From assembly GCA_022841915.1 (NCBI GenBank), contig JALHQN010000013.1:62001-126000 (forward strand): a stretch of 64,000 nucleotides of DNA, written 5' to 3'. Positions 19,361 through 27,767 of this stretch are shown here, piece after piece. Below the pieces are notes generated by a model. The model saw only the letters and a program-made list of their open reading frames with translations, did not search any database and had not been told where the DNA came from. A program made the translations under genes and the position numbers. The stretch comes from Burkholderiales bacterium (GTDB lineage Bacteria; Pseudomonadota; Gammaproteobacteria; Burkholderiales; WYBJ01). Numbering within the stretch: position 1 is the first letter of the stretch; every line of letters begins with the position of its first letter.

Positions 19361-20248
19361 TCAGGCGCTGGGGCGAGATCCTCGGATCTGGGTGCGCAGC
19401 ATGTAGCGGCGCTCGTTCGGATCGAAGGCGTTGCGCCGGTGCATGGCACAGCGGTTGTCCCACATCAGCAGATCGCCCACCTTCCACACCTGATACCAGG
19501 CCAGATGCGGCTGCGTCGAGTGCGCCCACAGACGATCGAGCAGCGCTTCGCTTTCGGCCAGCGGCATGCCCATGATGTAGCCATTCGGGCGGCGGCCGAG
19601 GAAGAGTGCCTTGCGACCGGTGACCGGGTGGCGAATGACGGCGGGGTGGATGGCGCCGGGTGCCTTGCTCGGATCGGTGACGGGCTCGAAGCCTTTGCGC
19701 AGATCGCCGGCGCTGTTGTAGCTTGCGTCGTGCTTGATCATCTTGCCCTCGACGGCTGCCTTGAGGTCGGCCGGCAGGGTGTCGTACACCTGATACATGC
19801 TCAGGAATCCGGTCTCGCCCCCCTCCTTTGTCACTTCGATGCCGTAGAGCAGGGCGCCCGTCGGCGTGACTTCTTGGTACGACATGTCGGTATGCCAGAC
19901 CGCTTCGCCATAGCCCAGTCCGCCGATGGGGGCGCCGTCGACCTTGATGTTCGACATGACCGTGATATCGGGGTAGCCGTCGATCCAGGGCTTGCCCAGG
20001 GTATTGATCGGCGCCTTGTCGAGGTCACCGAAACGGCGGCTGAACTCGAGCAAGTGGTCCTTGGTCAGGGTCTGACCGCGGAAGCGCAGCACCAGATGCT
20101 GCATCCAGGCGTCGTGGATGATGCGGATGGCCTCGTCGCTGACGGGCTGAGACAGATCGACGCCGACGATATCGGCGCCGACCGCGGCGCCCGTCGGAAT
20201 GACTTGAACGTTGATTGCGGACTGCAATACGGGGGCCGTGGCCGACAT
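19361..20248 (-). CDS. TauD/TfdA-family Fe(II)/2-oxoglutarate dioxygenase
   Basis: 295-aa alpha-ketoglutarate-dependent dioxygenase. The iron triad is visible as HTD in VWHTDMSY and the distal His in NRCAMHRRNAFD, and the co-substrate Arg in RYMLRTQIRG. Family members hydroxylate taurine, 2,4-D or related acids, releasing succinate. The ATG at 20248 follows an AGGAG site; the 668-aa track ORF is an artefact of an open upstream frame. It heads the minus-strand catabolic run and is divergent from the aldo/keto reductase. The substrate is not predictable. Confidence 0.9.
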   Translation of the reverse strand: MSATAPVLQSAINVQVIPTGAAVGADIVGVDLSQPVSDEAIRIIHDAWMQHLVLRFRGQTLTKDHLLEFSRRFGDLDKAPINTLGKPWIDGYPDITVMSNIKVDGAPIGGLGYGEAVWHTDMSYQEVTPTGALLYGIEVTKEGGETGFLSMYQVYDTLPADLKAAVEGKMIKHDASYNSAGDLRKGFEPVTDPSKAPGAIHPAVIRHPVTGRKALFLGRRPNGYIMGMPLAESEALLDRLWAHSTQPHLAWYQVWKVGDLLMWDNRCAMHRRNAFDPNERRYMLRTQIRGSRPSA

Positions 20249-20689
20249 GAGAGTTCTCCTGCCAAGGGTGCGGAAAATGTGCATTGTACTGGAGCCAGCG
20301 GCGCGAGGGATGCCAGCCTCGAAAAGTCGGCTGCCGCAGGGCCGGGGAGCGTTCAACCGCTCAGGCCCAAGGAGCGCATGAACTTCAGCAGGCCGGCCGC
20401 GATTACCCGAGGCTGCGATACCCGCCAACGCGCTTCCAACGCCGCGAGGTGACTCGCCAGCCCGATCGCCAGCGCCGGGAACACGATGTGAGAGGGATCG
20501 TGAACCCATCATTGGATGCGGGCGACCTGCAGCGCATCGAGATCGAGCATGGCAAGGCTGTCGACAGGCGAGCGGCGGGCCGAGGCTCGCAAACCGTGGG
20601 CCTGCGCTCGTGCGATCCCCACGGGCGGCGGCTTCTTGTACAGTCGCACTCAGCGTTATTTTGCGGACCCTTTGCGCGGAGCAATCAGC
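20249..20689. other. Divergent intergenic region without a supportable gene
   Basis: 440 bp between the divergently transcribed dioxygenase and aldo/keto-reductase genes. Several track ORFs cross it but all have Arg/Pro-rich shadow composition and no ribosome site. It should contain both promoters; I cannot point to boxes or operators. Confidence 0.4.
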
Positions 20690-21520
20690 ATGACCCAACT
20701 TTCGATCGCTTCGGCGGTGCACATGAACGACGGCACTCGCATGCCGATGCTTGGATTCGGCACCTACCAGATCGCCAACGGAGGCAGCTGCTACCGGGCG
20801 GTGCTGCGCGCGCTGGAACTGGGATATCGGCACATCGACACCGCTGCCTTCTACGCGAACGAGGACGACGTCGGACGTGCGGTGCGCGATTCGGGCATTG
20901 CGCGCGCCGACATTTTCGTGACCACCAAACTGTGGAATTCCGACCAAGGCTACGACACCGCGTTGCGCGCCTTCGAGCGCAGCCTCGAGCGCCTGGGCCT
21001 GGACTACGTCGATCTCTACCTCATCCACTGGCCCGAACCCGGAAAGCGTGCAGAGTCGTGGCGGGCATTGCAGGAGATCCGTCGTCGCGGCAACTGCCGC
21101 TCCATAGGGGTGAGCAACTACACCGTCGCTCATCTGGAAGAGCTGCTGCGAGGTTCGGACACCGTGCCGGCCAATAATCAAGTCGAGTTCAGTCCCTTCC
21201 TCTACCAGAAAAAGTTGCTCGACTACTGCGCAGCCGGGGGGATTTCGCTGACGGCGTATTGTCCGCTGACGCACGGGGACAAGCTGCATCATCGCGCTGT
21301 CGTGGCGATCGCACGAAAGCATGGCAAGACAGGCGCGCAAGTGCTGTTGCGCTGGGCGTTGCAGCACAACGTGGTCGTCATCCCGAAATCGGCGCGTCCG
21401 CAGCGCATCGAGGAGAACGCGGCAGTGTTCGACTTCGAGCTCGATCAGGCCGACATGGCGAACCTCGACGCGCTCGACGAGGGCTATCGCACATCCTGGG
21501 ATCCGACGAGGATTCGTTGA
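20690..21520 (+). CDS. Aldo/keto reductase
   Basis: 276-aa NADPH-dependent carbonyl reductase of the AKR (beta/alpha)8 fold. The catalytic tetrad is visible: Asp in HIDTAAFY, Tyr in AAFYANE, Lys in VTTKLWN and His in LIHWPEP. The C-terminal cofactor segment VIPKSARPQRIEENAAVFDF is also present. The start ATG at 20690 has a GGAG site at normal spacing; the track start (20516) adds non-family residues. Standard AKR length. The substrate is unknown; it may serve the adjacent sugar-acid pathway. Confidence 0.93.
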   Translation: MTQLSIASAVHMNDGTRMPMLGFGTYQIANGGSCYRAVLRALELGYRHIDTAAFYANEDDVGRAVRDSGIARADIFVTTKLWNSDQGYDTALRAFERSLERLGLDYVDLYLIHWPEPGKRAESWRALQEIRRRGNCRSIGVSNYTVAHLEELLRGSDTVPANNQVEFSPFLYQKKLLDYCAAGGISLTAYCPLTHGDKLHHRAVVAIARKHGKTGAQVLLRWALQHNVVVIPKSARPQRIEENAAVFDFELDQADMANLDALDEGYRTSWDPTRIR

Positions 21521-21624
21521 GCCGTGTGCATTGCAACCGCGGCGCGTCTGGACCCGGTTGAACGGATGGGCTGCGTGCGGCCTCGTATAAGATCGCAGGC
21601 AACAAATAACAGAGCGGGGGGCGC

Positions 21625-22008
21625 ATGAATCTGGAAAAAGTGGTGTTCGGTTTTTTCATCGTGCTGGCGGCCACGCTGAATTTCGGCTTCGTCTACGGCG
21701 ACATCGACAACCCCAGCCACCATGAGGTGTGGGAGCTGTTCGCGGCAATCATCGTCAACTCGATCGCCACGGTGCTCAAGCTCGGCGACCGCACTCAGAT
21801 CGGCGCGGTGCATCTGGCGACGAGCTTGGTCGCTATGCTGCAGCTCGTCGCCGCGGCGCTGTTCTGGTTCTTCGCGGCGCCGGAAGCAGGCAGTGCGGCC
21901 GATGCCGGGTACATCGCCTCGGTGGTTTCGCTCGCGGCGGGTGCGCTGTTCGCCAATGTCGTGTCGGTGATCTTGCTGGTGACGGAAACGGTGATGCTGC
22001 GCCGATGA
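21625..22008 (+). CDS. DUF6394-like integral membrane protein
   Basis: 127-aa membrane protein with about four helices. Between the first two lies the polar stretch GDIDNPSHHEVWELF, which I recall as typical of the DUF6394 family. It has a GGGGGGCGC upstream region and an ATG at 21625. Its stop overlaps the potassium-channel start (ATGA), so the two are made together; it may be an accessory subunit of that channel (inference from coupling). Confidence 0.8.
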   Translation: MNLEKVVFGFFIVLAATLNFGFVYGDIDNPSHHEVWELFAAIIVNSIATVLKLGDRTQIGAVHLATSLVAMLQLVAAALFWFFAAPEAGSAADAGYIASVVSLAAGALFANVVSVILLVTETVMLRR

Positions 22009-23786
22009 ACGGCAACAGCATCTTCATCCTTGCACTGCGACGCCTGCGGGCGCCGCTGCTGCTGCTGATTTCCGTCTACGCGATCGGGATCGTCGGGCTG
22101 GTGCTGATCCCGGGGGTGGACGATGCGGGGCGTCCGGTGCGGATGGGTTTCTTCCACGCGTTCTACTTCCTGACGTACACGGCGAGCACCATCGGCTTCG
22201 GCGAGATTCCCTATGCATTCACGGATACTCAGCGTCTTTGGGTCTCCTTCGTCATCGTCTTGTCCGTCGTGGGATGGGCGTACACGCTCACGGGCTTCCT
22301 CGCGCTCGGGCGGGATCGCGGGTTCCGTCTGGCGGTCACGATGACGGTGTTTCGCCGCCAGGTGCGTGCCATCGGCGAGCCCTTTTATGTCGTATGCGGC
22401 TACGGCGAGACGGGAAGCCTGGTGTGCAAAGGGCTGGAGGAGCTGTGCATCCGCTTCGTGGTGCTCGACATCGAGCCCGCGCGGATCGACGAGCTGGAAC
22501 TGCAGTCGTTTCGCAGCGACGTGCCGGCGATGGTGTGCGATGCGCGGTTGCCCGAGAACCTGATCCGGGCCGGGGTCACCCGGAAGAACTGCCTGGGCAC
22601 CCTCGCGCTGACCAACGACGACGAGGTCAACCTCGCCGTGGCCATCACGATGAAGCTGCTCAACCGCCGGGTGCCGGTGCTTTGTCGCGCGACGCGCGAG
22701 ACGACCGTGGCCAACATGGAATCGTTCGCAACCGACCACATCATCAATCCGTTTCGCGCCTTCGGCGACCATTTGTGGGATTCGTTGCACGCACCTGTCA
22801 TGCATCGGCTGATGCTTCGGCTCACCGGACTGCCGGGCACGCAGGTGCTCCAACCCACGCAACCGCCGCGCGGGCACTGGGTGGTCTGCGGTTACGGACG
22901 GTTCGGGCGGGAGGTCGTCGGCTCTTTTCTGCGCGAAGGATTGAGCGTGACCATCGTCGATCCCGAACCGCCTGTGGACGCGCGCCACCGCTTCGTTCGC
23001 GGCCTCGGCACAGAGGCGCCTACGCTGATCGAAGCTGGCCTGCAGGGGGCGGTCGGCATCGTGGCCGGCACCGACGACGACATCAACAATCTCTCGATCG
23101 CCATGACGGCTCGCGCGGAGAATCCGCGGCTCTACACCGTGGTGCGGCAGAACCTGCAAGCCAACCGGGTTCTCTTCAACCGGTTCCGTGCCGACATGAC
23201 CATGGTATCGGCGGAGATCATCGCCAACGAGGCGCTCGCGCGCATCGGAGCGCCGCTGCTGGGGCGCTTCCTGCGTTTTGCCGAGGCCCAAAGCGAGATA
23301 TGGGCCGAAGTGCTCGACTCGCGCCTGGAAGAGAAGCTGGGCGACGAGGTGCCCGCCTTGTGGGAGATCTCGATCGATGCGGCGGACGCACCTGCATGGA
23401 TTCCGGCGCGGGGCGCCCGACCCGATCCCGGCGCGCTGACCCTGCTCTTGCGCGATCCGAGCGAGCGCGAGCGGCTGCTCGAGTGTGTCGCGCTGCTGCT
23501 CGTTCGGGGCAGCCAGGAGGTCGCCCTGCCCGATGCCGAGTTCGCCCTCTTGCCCGGGGACACGATCCTGTTCGCCGGTCGACCGAGCGCGCGCGCCGCG
23601 CAAACGCTCGTCGCCCGAAATGCGAATGTACGCAACTACGTGGCGACCGGCACCCAGGCGCCCGGAGGCTATATCTGGCAATGGTTGCATCGCCATCACG
23701 CGGCGACGGGAGCGCAGGCGGGGGGCGATGCAACCAGCGGCGCCCTTACCACGAGGGCCGATTTGCCGCAGAATCACCCCCGATGA
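22005..23786 (+). CDS. Potassium channel with two TrkA-N (RCK) domains
   Basis: 593-aa channel protein. Membrane part 1-110: TM1, a pore loop with selectivity-filter-like TASTIGFGEIP, and TM2. Two cytosolic Rossmann RCK domains follow: the first opens FYVVCGYGETGSLV (about 128), the second WVVCGYGRFGREVV (about 290). A TrkA-C-like segment is near the end. The filter reads TIGFGE instead of the common T-x-GYGD. The ATG overlaps the upstream stop, replacing the track start at 21729. It precedes the UGSC selenoprotein by 75 bp on the same strand. Confidence 0.88.
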   Translation: MNGNSIFILALRRLRAPLLLLISVYAIGIVGLVLIPGVDDAGRPVRMGFFHAFYFLTYTASTIGFGEIPYAFTDTQRLWVSFVIVLSVVGWAYTLTGFLALGRDRGFRLAVTMTVFRRQVRAIGEPFYVVCGYGETGSLVCKGLEELCIRFVVLDIEPARIDELELQSFRSDVPAMVCDARLPENLIRAGVTRKNCLGTLALTNDDEVNLAVAITMKLLNRRVPVLCRATRETTVANMESFATDHIINPFRAFGDHLWDSLHAPVMHRLMLRLTGLPGTQVLQPTQPPRGHWVVCGYGRFGREVVGSFLREGLSVTIVDPEPPVDARHRFVRGLGTEAPTLIEAGLQGAVGIVAGTDDDINNLSIAMTARAENPRLYTVVRQNLQANRVLFNRFRADMTMVSAEIIANEALARIGAPLLGRFLRFAEAQSEIWAEVLDSRLEEKLGDEVPALWEISIDAADAPAWIPARGARPDPGALTLLLRDPSERERLLECVALLLVRGSQEVALPDAEFALLPGDTILFAGRPSARAAQTLVARNANVRNYVATGTQAPGGYIWQWLHRHHAATGAQAGGDATSGALTTRADLPQNHPR

Positions 23787-23861
23787 GTATTTCGGCGATT
23801 GCGTCGTGACGGCGCAATCGCGCCAATCAGCCGAGCGATCGAAAGCGACAAGGAGAGAGGG

Positions 23862-24398
23862 ATGGGAAAGCTGACATTGGTGGTGCCCGAGGCGCCCGTG
23901 CAGGCGGCAGCGGCCGCGGCGATGCAACGCGCCATTGCGGGCAAGGGCTTGCGGCTGGGCACGTTGGACAACAGCAAGAGCAATGCGGATCATCTGCTGA
24001 CGATGTTGGTGGCTGGCATACAGTCGCAAATGAAGGTGGAGTCGGTGGTGTCGCTGCGCAAGCCGACGCCGAGTCTGCCTGCCGCGCCCGAAGTGCTCGA
24101 TCAGTTGGCGGCGCAGGCGGACGTGGTCGTCAGCGCGATGGCCGATTGAGGCTCGTGCACGTCGTGGAGTGTCCACGACATGGCCGAGTTGCGTAAGCGC
24201 GGATTGATCACCGCCGTCGTCTGTTCCGATCCGTTTCTCAAGCTCGGGCAAGCCCAGGCGCGCACGTTCGGCGTGCCGGATCTGCCGCTGCTGCTCATTC
24301 CGCATCCGCTGGGCGGTATCGATCTGCAGCAGGTGAAGATCCGCGTCGATGCCGCACTGCCGGCGCTGCTCGAACTCGTCAAGGAGCATGCTCAATGA
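23862..24398 (+). CDS. UGSC-family selenoprotein (in-frame TGA = Sec96)
   Basis: 178-aa protein if TGA at 24147-24149 is read as selenocysteine. The frame stays open on both sides, giving SAMAD-U-G-S-C-TSWS, the signature of the UGSC (seleno)protein family known from marine metagenomes. The track splits it into 23799-24149 and 24180-24398. Start ATG 23862 has a strong AAGGAGAGAGG site. An 8-bp perfect hairpin begins 11 nt after the TGA, where a bacterial SECIS is expected. The Sec/Cys pair suggests redox chemistry; the substrate is unknown. The stop overlaps the next gene (ATGA). Confidence 0.9.
24147..24149 (+). other. Recoded TGA (selenocysteine codon) of the UGSC protein
   Basis: In-frame TGA at codon 96, immediately followed by GGC TCG TGC (G-S-C). 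Coding quality, hydrophobic pattern and frame continue unchanged after it. Confidence 0.88.
24161..24179 (+). promoter_or_regulatory. Candidate bSECIS hairpin of the UGSC gene
   Basis: GTCGTGGA (24161-24168) pairs perfectly with TCCACGAC (24172-24179) around a GTG loop, 11 nt after the TGA. The apical loop contains GU, as in characterised bacterial SECIS elements. Folding by eye only. Confidence 0.72.
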
Positions 24399-25516
24399 GC
24401 GATCTCACGGATCTGTTGCAAGCGCCGGGGGCGGCGGTCGAAGCGGATGACGACTTCGACGCGGTGAATGCCTTGTTCCGGGACAAGGGCTGGAGTGACG
24501 GGCTGCCGATCGTGCCGCCCACGATCGAGCGGGTGGAGCAGATGCTCGCCTACTGCGATCGGCCCTGGAACGAACCCGTGGGCAAGATGGCGCCGCGTTA
24601 TGGCGAAGCCACGCCGGTACGCCTGGCCGCGAATGCGGTGATGGCGGGCTGCCGTCCGGAGTACTTTCCCCTAATTCTGCTCACCATCGAAGCGCTGTGC
24701 GACGAGCAGTTCAATCTCTACGGCATTCAGGCCACGACGCACCAGTGCGCGCCGCTCATGATCGTCAACGGGCCGATCGTCAAGGAGTTGGGCATCAACG
24801 GCGGGCACAACGCGTTCGGCCCCGGCGTCCAGGCCAATGCCACCCTGGGCCGGGCGATTCGGCTGGCGCTCGTCAACATCGGCGGCGCGATTCCGGGGTT
24901 GGGCGACATGTCCACCTTCGGCGCTCCTCAGAAGTACACCTACTGCGTCGCAGAGAACGAAGAGGCCAGTCCATGGGAGCCGCTGCACGTCGAACGTGGC
25001 TTTCCCCGCGAAGCGAGCACGGTGACGGTGGTAGGCGCCGAGGGGCCGCACAACGTGAACGATCACGAGAGCCACACGGCCGAAGGCATCTGCACCACGA
25101 TCGCCGGCACCCTCTCCACCACGGGCAACAACGATCTTTACTACGACGCCGAGCCTTTGATCGTGTTCGGGCCGGAACACGCCCGCACGGTCGCTGAGCA
25201 GGGCTGGTCGAAAGCCGATGCGCGGCGATTCATCTACGAGCAGGCGCAGATTCCGATGGGGCGCTTTTCGAAGGAGAACATCGAGCGCCGGTTCCGGGTG
25301 GCACCCTTGTTCGAGGGGCGTTATGCGCAGGCCGGCTACGAAGCGCTCGTGCCCATGGTGCGGCGGCCGGAAGCGATCATGATCGCCGTGATCGGCGGCG
25401 CGGGCAAGCATTCCGCCGTCATTCCCACGTTTGGGGCAACCCACGCCGTCACGCGCGCACTCAAGACGCGGGACGGCACGCTGGCGCGGTCTGTGGAAGC
25501 GTTTCGCCGACGCTAG
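24395..25516 (+). CDS. Partner protein of the UGSC selenoprotein (unknown family)
   Basis: 373-aa soluble protein, no signal peptide or membrane segment. Notable segments: GLPIVPPTIERVEQML (about 34-49), NAVMAGCRPEY (about 76-86), NAFGPGVQANATLGRAIRL, KYTYCVAENE, SPWEPLHVERGF and a C-terminal IAVIGGAGKHSAVIPTFG. All except the middle part recur in the paralog at 39949-41007. Its ATG overlaps the UGSC stop codon, so the two are translationally coupled and probably form a complex or consecutive steps. The conserved Cys residues (MAGC, YC) fit a redox or acyl-transfer role, which is inference only. Confidence 0.85.
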   Translation: MSDLTDLLQAPGAAVEADDDFDAVNALFRDKGWSDGLPIVPPTIERVEQMLAYCDRPWNEPVGKMAPRYGEATPVRLAANAVMAGCRPEYFPLILLTIEALCDEQFNLYGIQATTHQCAPLMIVNGPIVKELGINGGHNAFGPGVQANATLGRAIRLALVNIGGAIPGLGDMSTFGAPQKYTYCVAENEEASPWEPLHVERGFPREASTVTVVGAEGPHNVNDHESHTAEGICTTIAGTLSTTGNNDLYYDAEPLIVFGPEHARTVAEQGWSKADARRFIYEQAQIPMGRFSKENIERRFRVAPLFEGRYAQAGYEALVPMVRRPEAIMIAVIGGAGKHSAVIPTFGATHAVTRALKTRDGTLARSVEAFRRR

Positions 25517-25715
25517 CAGACGTCGGTCGATACTCGATGCCGGTTTGCCGTTCGCTCGTGCCAGCGGCAAACCGGTTCAACTCGGCCACACGATCGGGGT
25601 GACCTGCAGCCGGGTTGGAAATCGGCGCCGTGGCCGAGTGGCCGCGCCGCCTACTTGCCAAGGTGGCCCGCGCGCCGAGGTTGCTGGGGAGGAGGCGTCC
25701 GTCCGAGTCGGGCGC

Positions 25716-26531
25716 TCAACCGCGCGTAGCTTTCCATTCGGTGGTCTTGCCGCCGGTTTTCACCGTACCTTCGATGGTGTTGCCGCTCACACGACCGCTG
25801 AACTCGGTCCCCCCTGCCGTGAACGTGATCTGGTCGCCGCGCAATCTGCCGTTCAGCGCCATGGCGCCGTTGCTCACTTTCACCGTGCCGGTGATCTTCT
25901 GGAACGACTGCTGGAGCGTCACGTCACCCTGGGAGGATTTCCAGGTGCCTTCGACTTTCGCCGGCACGATCCACAACAGCGCGGTGCGGTAGTAGCCCGA
26001 GCCCTCCGACACGGTGCTCGTCTCGTCGGCCTCCCATTCGCCCATGGTGAAGGTGTTCGACACCACGCGCGTGCCCGGCTTCATGTCCAGAATCTTCGGA
26101 CGCAGACGCAAGTTGATGTCGGGCAACAGGAACATCGTGATGACGGTCGCCTGGCTGAAATCGGTTTCGAACAGATCGGCTTTCTTGAACTCGGCGCGTG
26201 CGGCCATGCCTTCCTTCTCGGCGTTGCGCTTCGAGAGTTCGACCATGTCGGGGTTGTATTCGATGCCGGTCGCGCGTATGCCGCGCTTGGCAGCCGTGAT
26301 GACGGTGCGGCCGTCGCCCGAGCCCAAGTCCATCAGGTAATCCTTGGGCGTCACCTTGGCCATGTCGAGCATGCGATCGACCAGCGCCTGGGGCGTGGGT
26401 ACCCAGACGACATCCTTGCCTTCCTGGCCGACCTGCGGCTCGTATTTCGGCTGGGCCTGGGCGAGAGCGCCGGATGCGGCAGCGAACAGGGCGGCAAACG
26501 CGAAGCTGCAGAGGGTAGCGGTACGGGTCAT
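25716..26531 (-). CDS. Exported SAM-dependent methyltransferase-like protein
   Basis: 271 aa. The N-terminal 26 residues (CSFAFAALFAAASGALAQAQ) form a clear signal peptide. The class I methyltransferase fold follows at about 35-190 with motif I MDLGSGDGRTVI, acidic residue in GIEYNPDM and a later TMFLLPDINL segment. A beta-rich C-terminal domain (about 190-271) is full of short alternating strands. SAM is cytosolic, so an exported methyltransferase is puzzling; it may have another periplasmic role. I chose the ATG at 26531 for the signal peptide and an AGGA site. Confidence 0.82.
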   Translation of the reverse strand: MTRTATLCSFAFAALFAAASGALAQAQPKYEPQVGQEGKDVVWVPTPQALVDRMLDMAKVTPKDYLMDLGSGDGRTVITAAKRGIRATGIEYNPDMVELSKRNAEKEGMAARAEFKKADLFETDFSQATVITMFLLPDINLRLRPKILDMKPGTRVVSNTFTMGEWEADETSTVSEGSGYYRTALLWIVPAKVEGTWKSSQGDVTLQQSFQKITGTVKVSNGAMALNGRLRGDQITFTAGGTEFSGRVSGNTIEGTVKTGGKTTEWKATRG

Positions 26532-26634
26532 CGGTCCGATCCTAAAGTGTGAAGTTGTGAACGCAGGCCCTCGCGGACTGCGCGTACGTGTGCTCATCAT
26601 AACCGAGGCTGGGGCATGCGAGCGCGGGTCAAGG

Positions 26635-27615
26635 TCAACCGCCGCGCTTCTCCCGAGCCTTGGCGATCTTGGCCGCGCGTGCCCAGCGTGCCATGTCCGA
26701 TTTCATCAAGGCGTAGAGCTCCGCGGGTGTGCTGGTGCCTGGTTCACTCCCTGCCGCGATCAGCATGTCGCGCAGGTCGGGACTCGCTATCGCCTGCCGA
26801 ATCGCCGAGTTGAGTTTCTCGACCACCGGCGCGGGCAGGTTGGCGGGGCCGACGATACAGTACCAGCCGATCAGATTGAGTTCCTTGTAGCCGGCTTCGA
26901 TCAGCGTACCCACGTCTGGCAGTTGCGGCACGCGCTTGGCGCCGGTCGTGGCTATGGCGCGCACCCGGCCGTTCTTGATGAACGGCATCATGGTGTTCGG
27001 CTGGCTGATCTGGAGTTCGATCTCGCCGCCCAGAAGCGCGGTTAGCGCGGGCGCACCTCCTTTGTAAGGCACATGGACGATGTCGATGCCCGCGGCATCG
27101 GCGAGCAGTTCGCCCGTCAGGTGATTCGAGGTCCCGGGGCCGGCGCTGCCGTAGCTCAGTCGTCCCGGCTGACGCTTCGCCATGGCGACCAATTCCTTGA
27201 GGTTCCTCACCGGCAGCGAGGGGTGGGCGACGATGATCAGCGGCTGCTGGACTACCAGGGAAATGGGGGTGAAGTCGCGCAAGGTGTCGTAGCCTACCTT
27301 GTCGAAGTAAGCCGGATTGATGGCGAGCGGACTGGTGGAGCCAAAGAAGATCGTGTAGCCGTCCGGCGCGCTCCTGGCGGTGGCTTCGGCGGCAATGCTG
27401 CCGCCGGCGCCTGGCCGGTTCTCCACCACCACCGGTTGGCCAAGCAGATCGTGCATCTTGCGGGCCGTCGGGCGCGCCATGAGATCGATGGCTCCGCCGG
27501 CGGCGAACGGCACCAGCATGCGGATCGGCCGGTTCGGATAAGGGTCGGCGGCCTGCGCGGATGCAGTCAGCAGCAGGGCGGCGGCGCCCAGGGCGACACG
27601 TATCTGGTTGGACAT
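26635..27615 (-). CDS. Bug-family (TctC-like) periplasmic binding protein
   Basis: 326-aa Bug receptor: signal peptide to about 23 (TASAQAAD), opening YPNRPIRMLVPFAAGGAIDL, and central YKGGAPALTALLGGEIE. Start ATG 27615 is fixed by an AAGGAGA site; the track start adds 34 unrelated residues. It is divergent from the UbiD-family decarboxylase (153 bp between starts), suggesting that it captures the aromatic acid, or another substrate, that the decarboxylase handles. Inference from position only. Confidence 0.93.
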   Translation of the reverse strand: MSNQIRVALGAAALLLTASAQAADPYPNRPIRMLVPFAAGGAIDLMARPTARKMHDLLGQPVVVENRPGAGGSIAAEATARSAPDGYTIFFGSTSPLAINPAYFDKVGYDTLRDFTPISLVVQQPLIIVAHPSLPVRNLKELVAMAKRQPGRLSYGSAGPGTSNHLTGELLADAAGIDIVHVPYKGGAPALTALLGGEIELQISQPNTMMPFIKNGRVRAIATTGAKRVPQLPDVGTLIEAGYKELNLIGWYCIVGPANLPAPVVEKLNSAIRQAIASPDLRDMLIAAGSEPGTSTPAELYALMKSDMARWARAAKIAKAREKRGG

Positions 27616-27767
27616 AAAGTTCTCCTTGCGTGAGTCCCACATCGATTCGGTTTCTTCTATACTGCCCAGGGAACGCGTGCTTTTCAACGCATGCACCATC
27701 CACGAGCGCACGTGCATCGGAACGTGGCGACCTGTGGTCTTCTCATCTCGGATAGCGAGCCTCGATC

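Noticed and set aside
19361-21367. 668-aa track ORF for the dioxygenase
   Set aside because: The upstream 370 residues run antisense through the aldo/keto reductase; the real start with AGGAG is at 20248.
24147-24149. UGSC, peroxiredoxin and TlpA-like genes as nonsense pseudogenes
   Set aside because: All three TGAs replace exactly the redox Cys, flanking frames are clean and two have SECIS-like hairpins; selenocysteine is the better reading.
21795-24395. 866-aa minus-strand ORF across the channel and UGSC genes
   Set aside because: Antisense shadow; composition and lack of domains, while the plus-strand genes have clear families.
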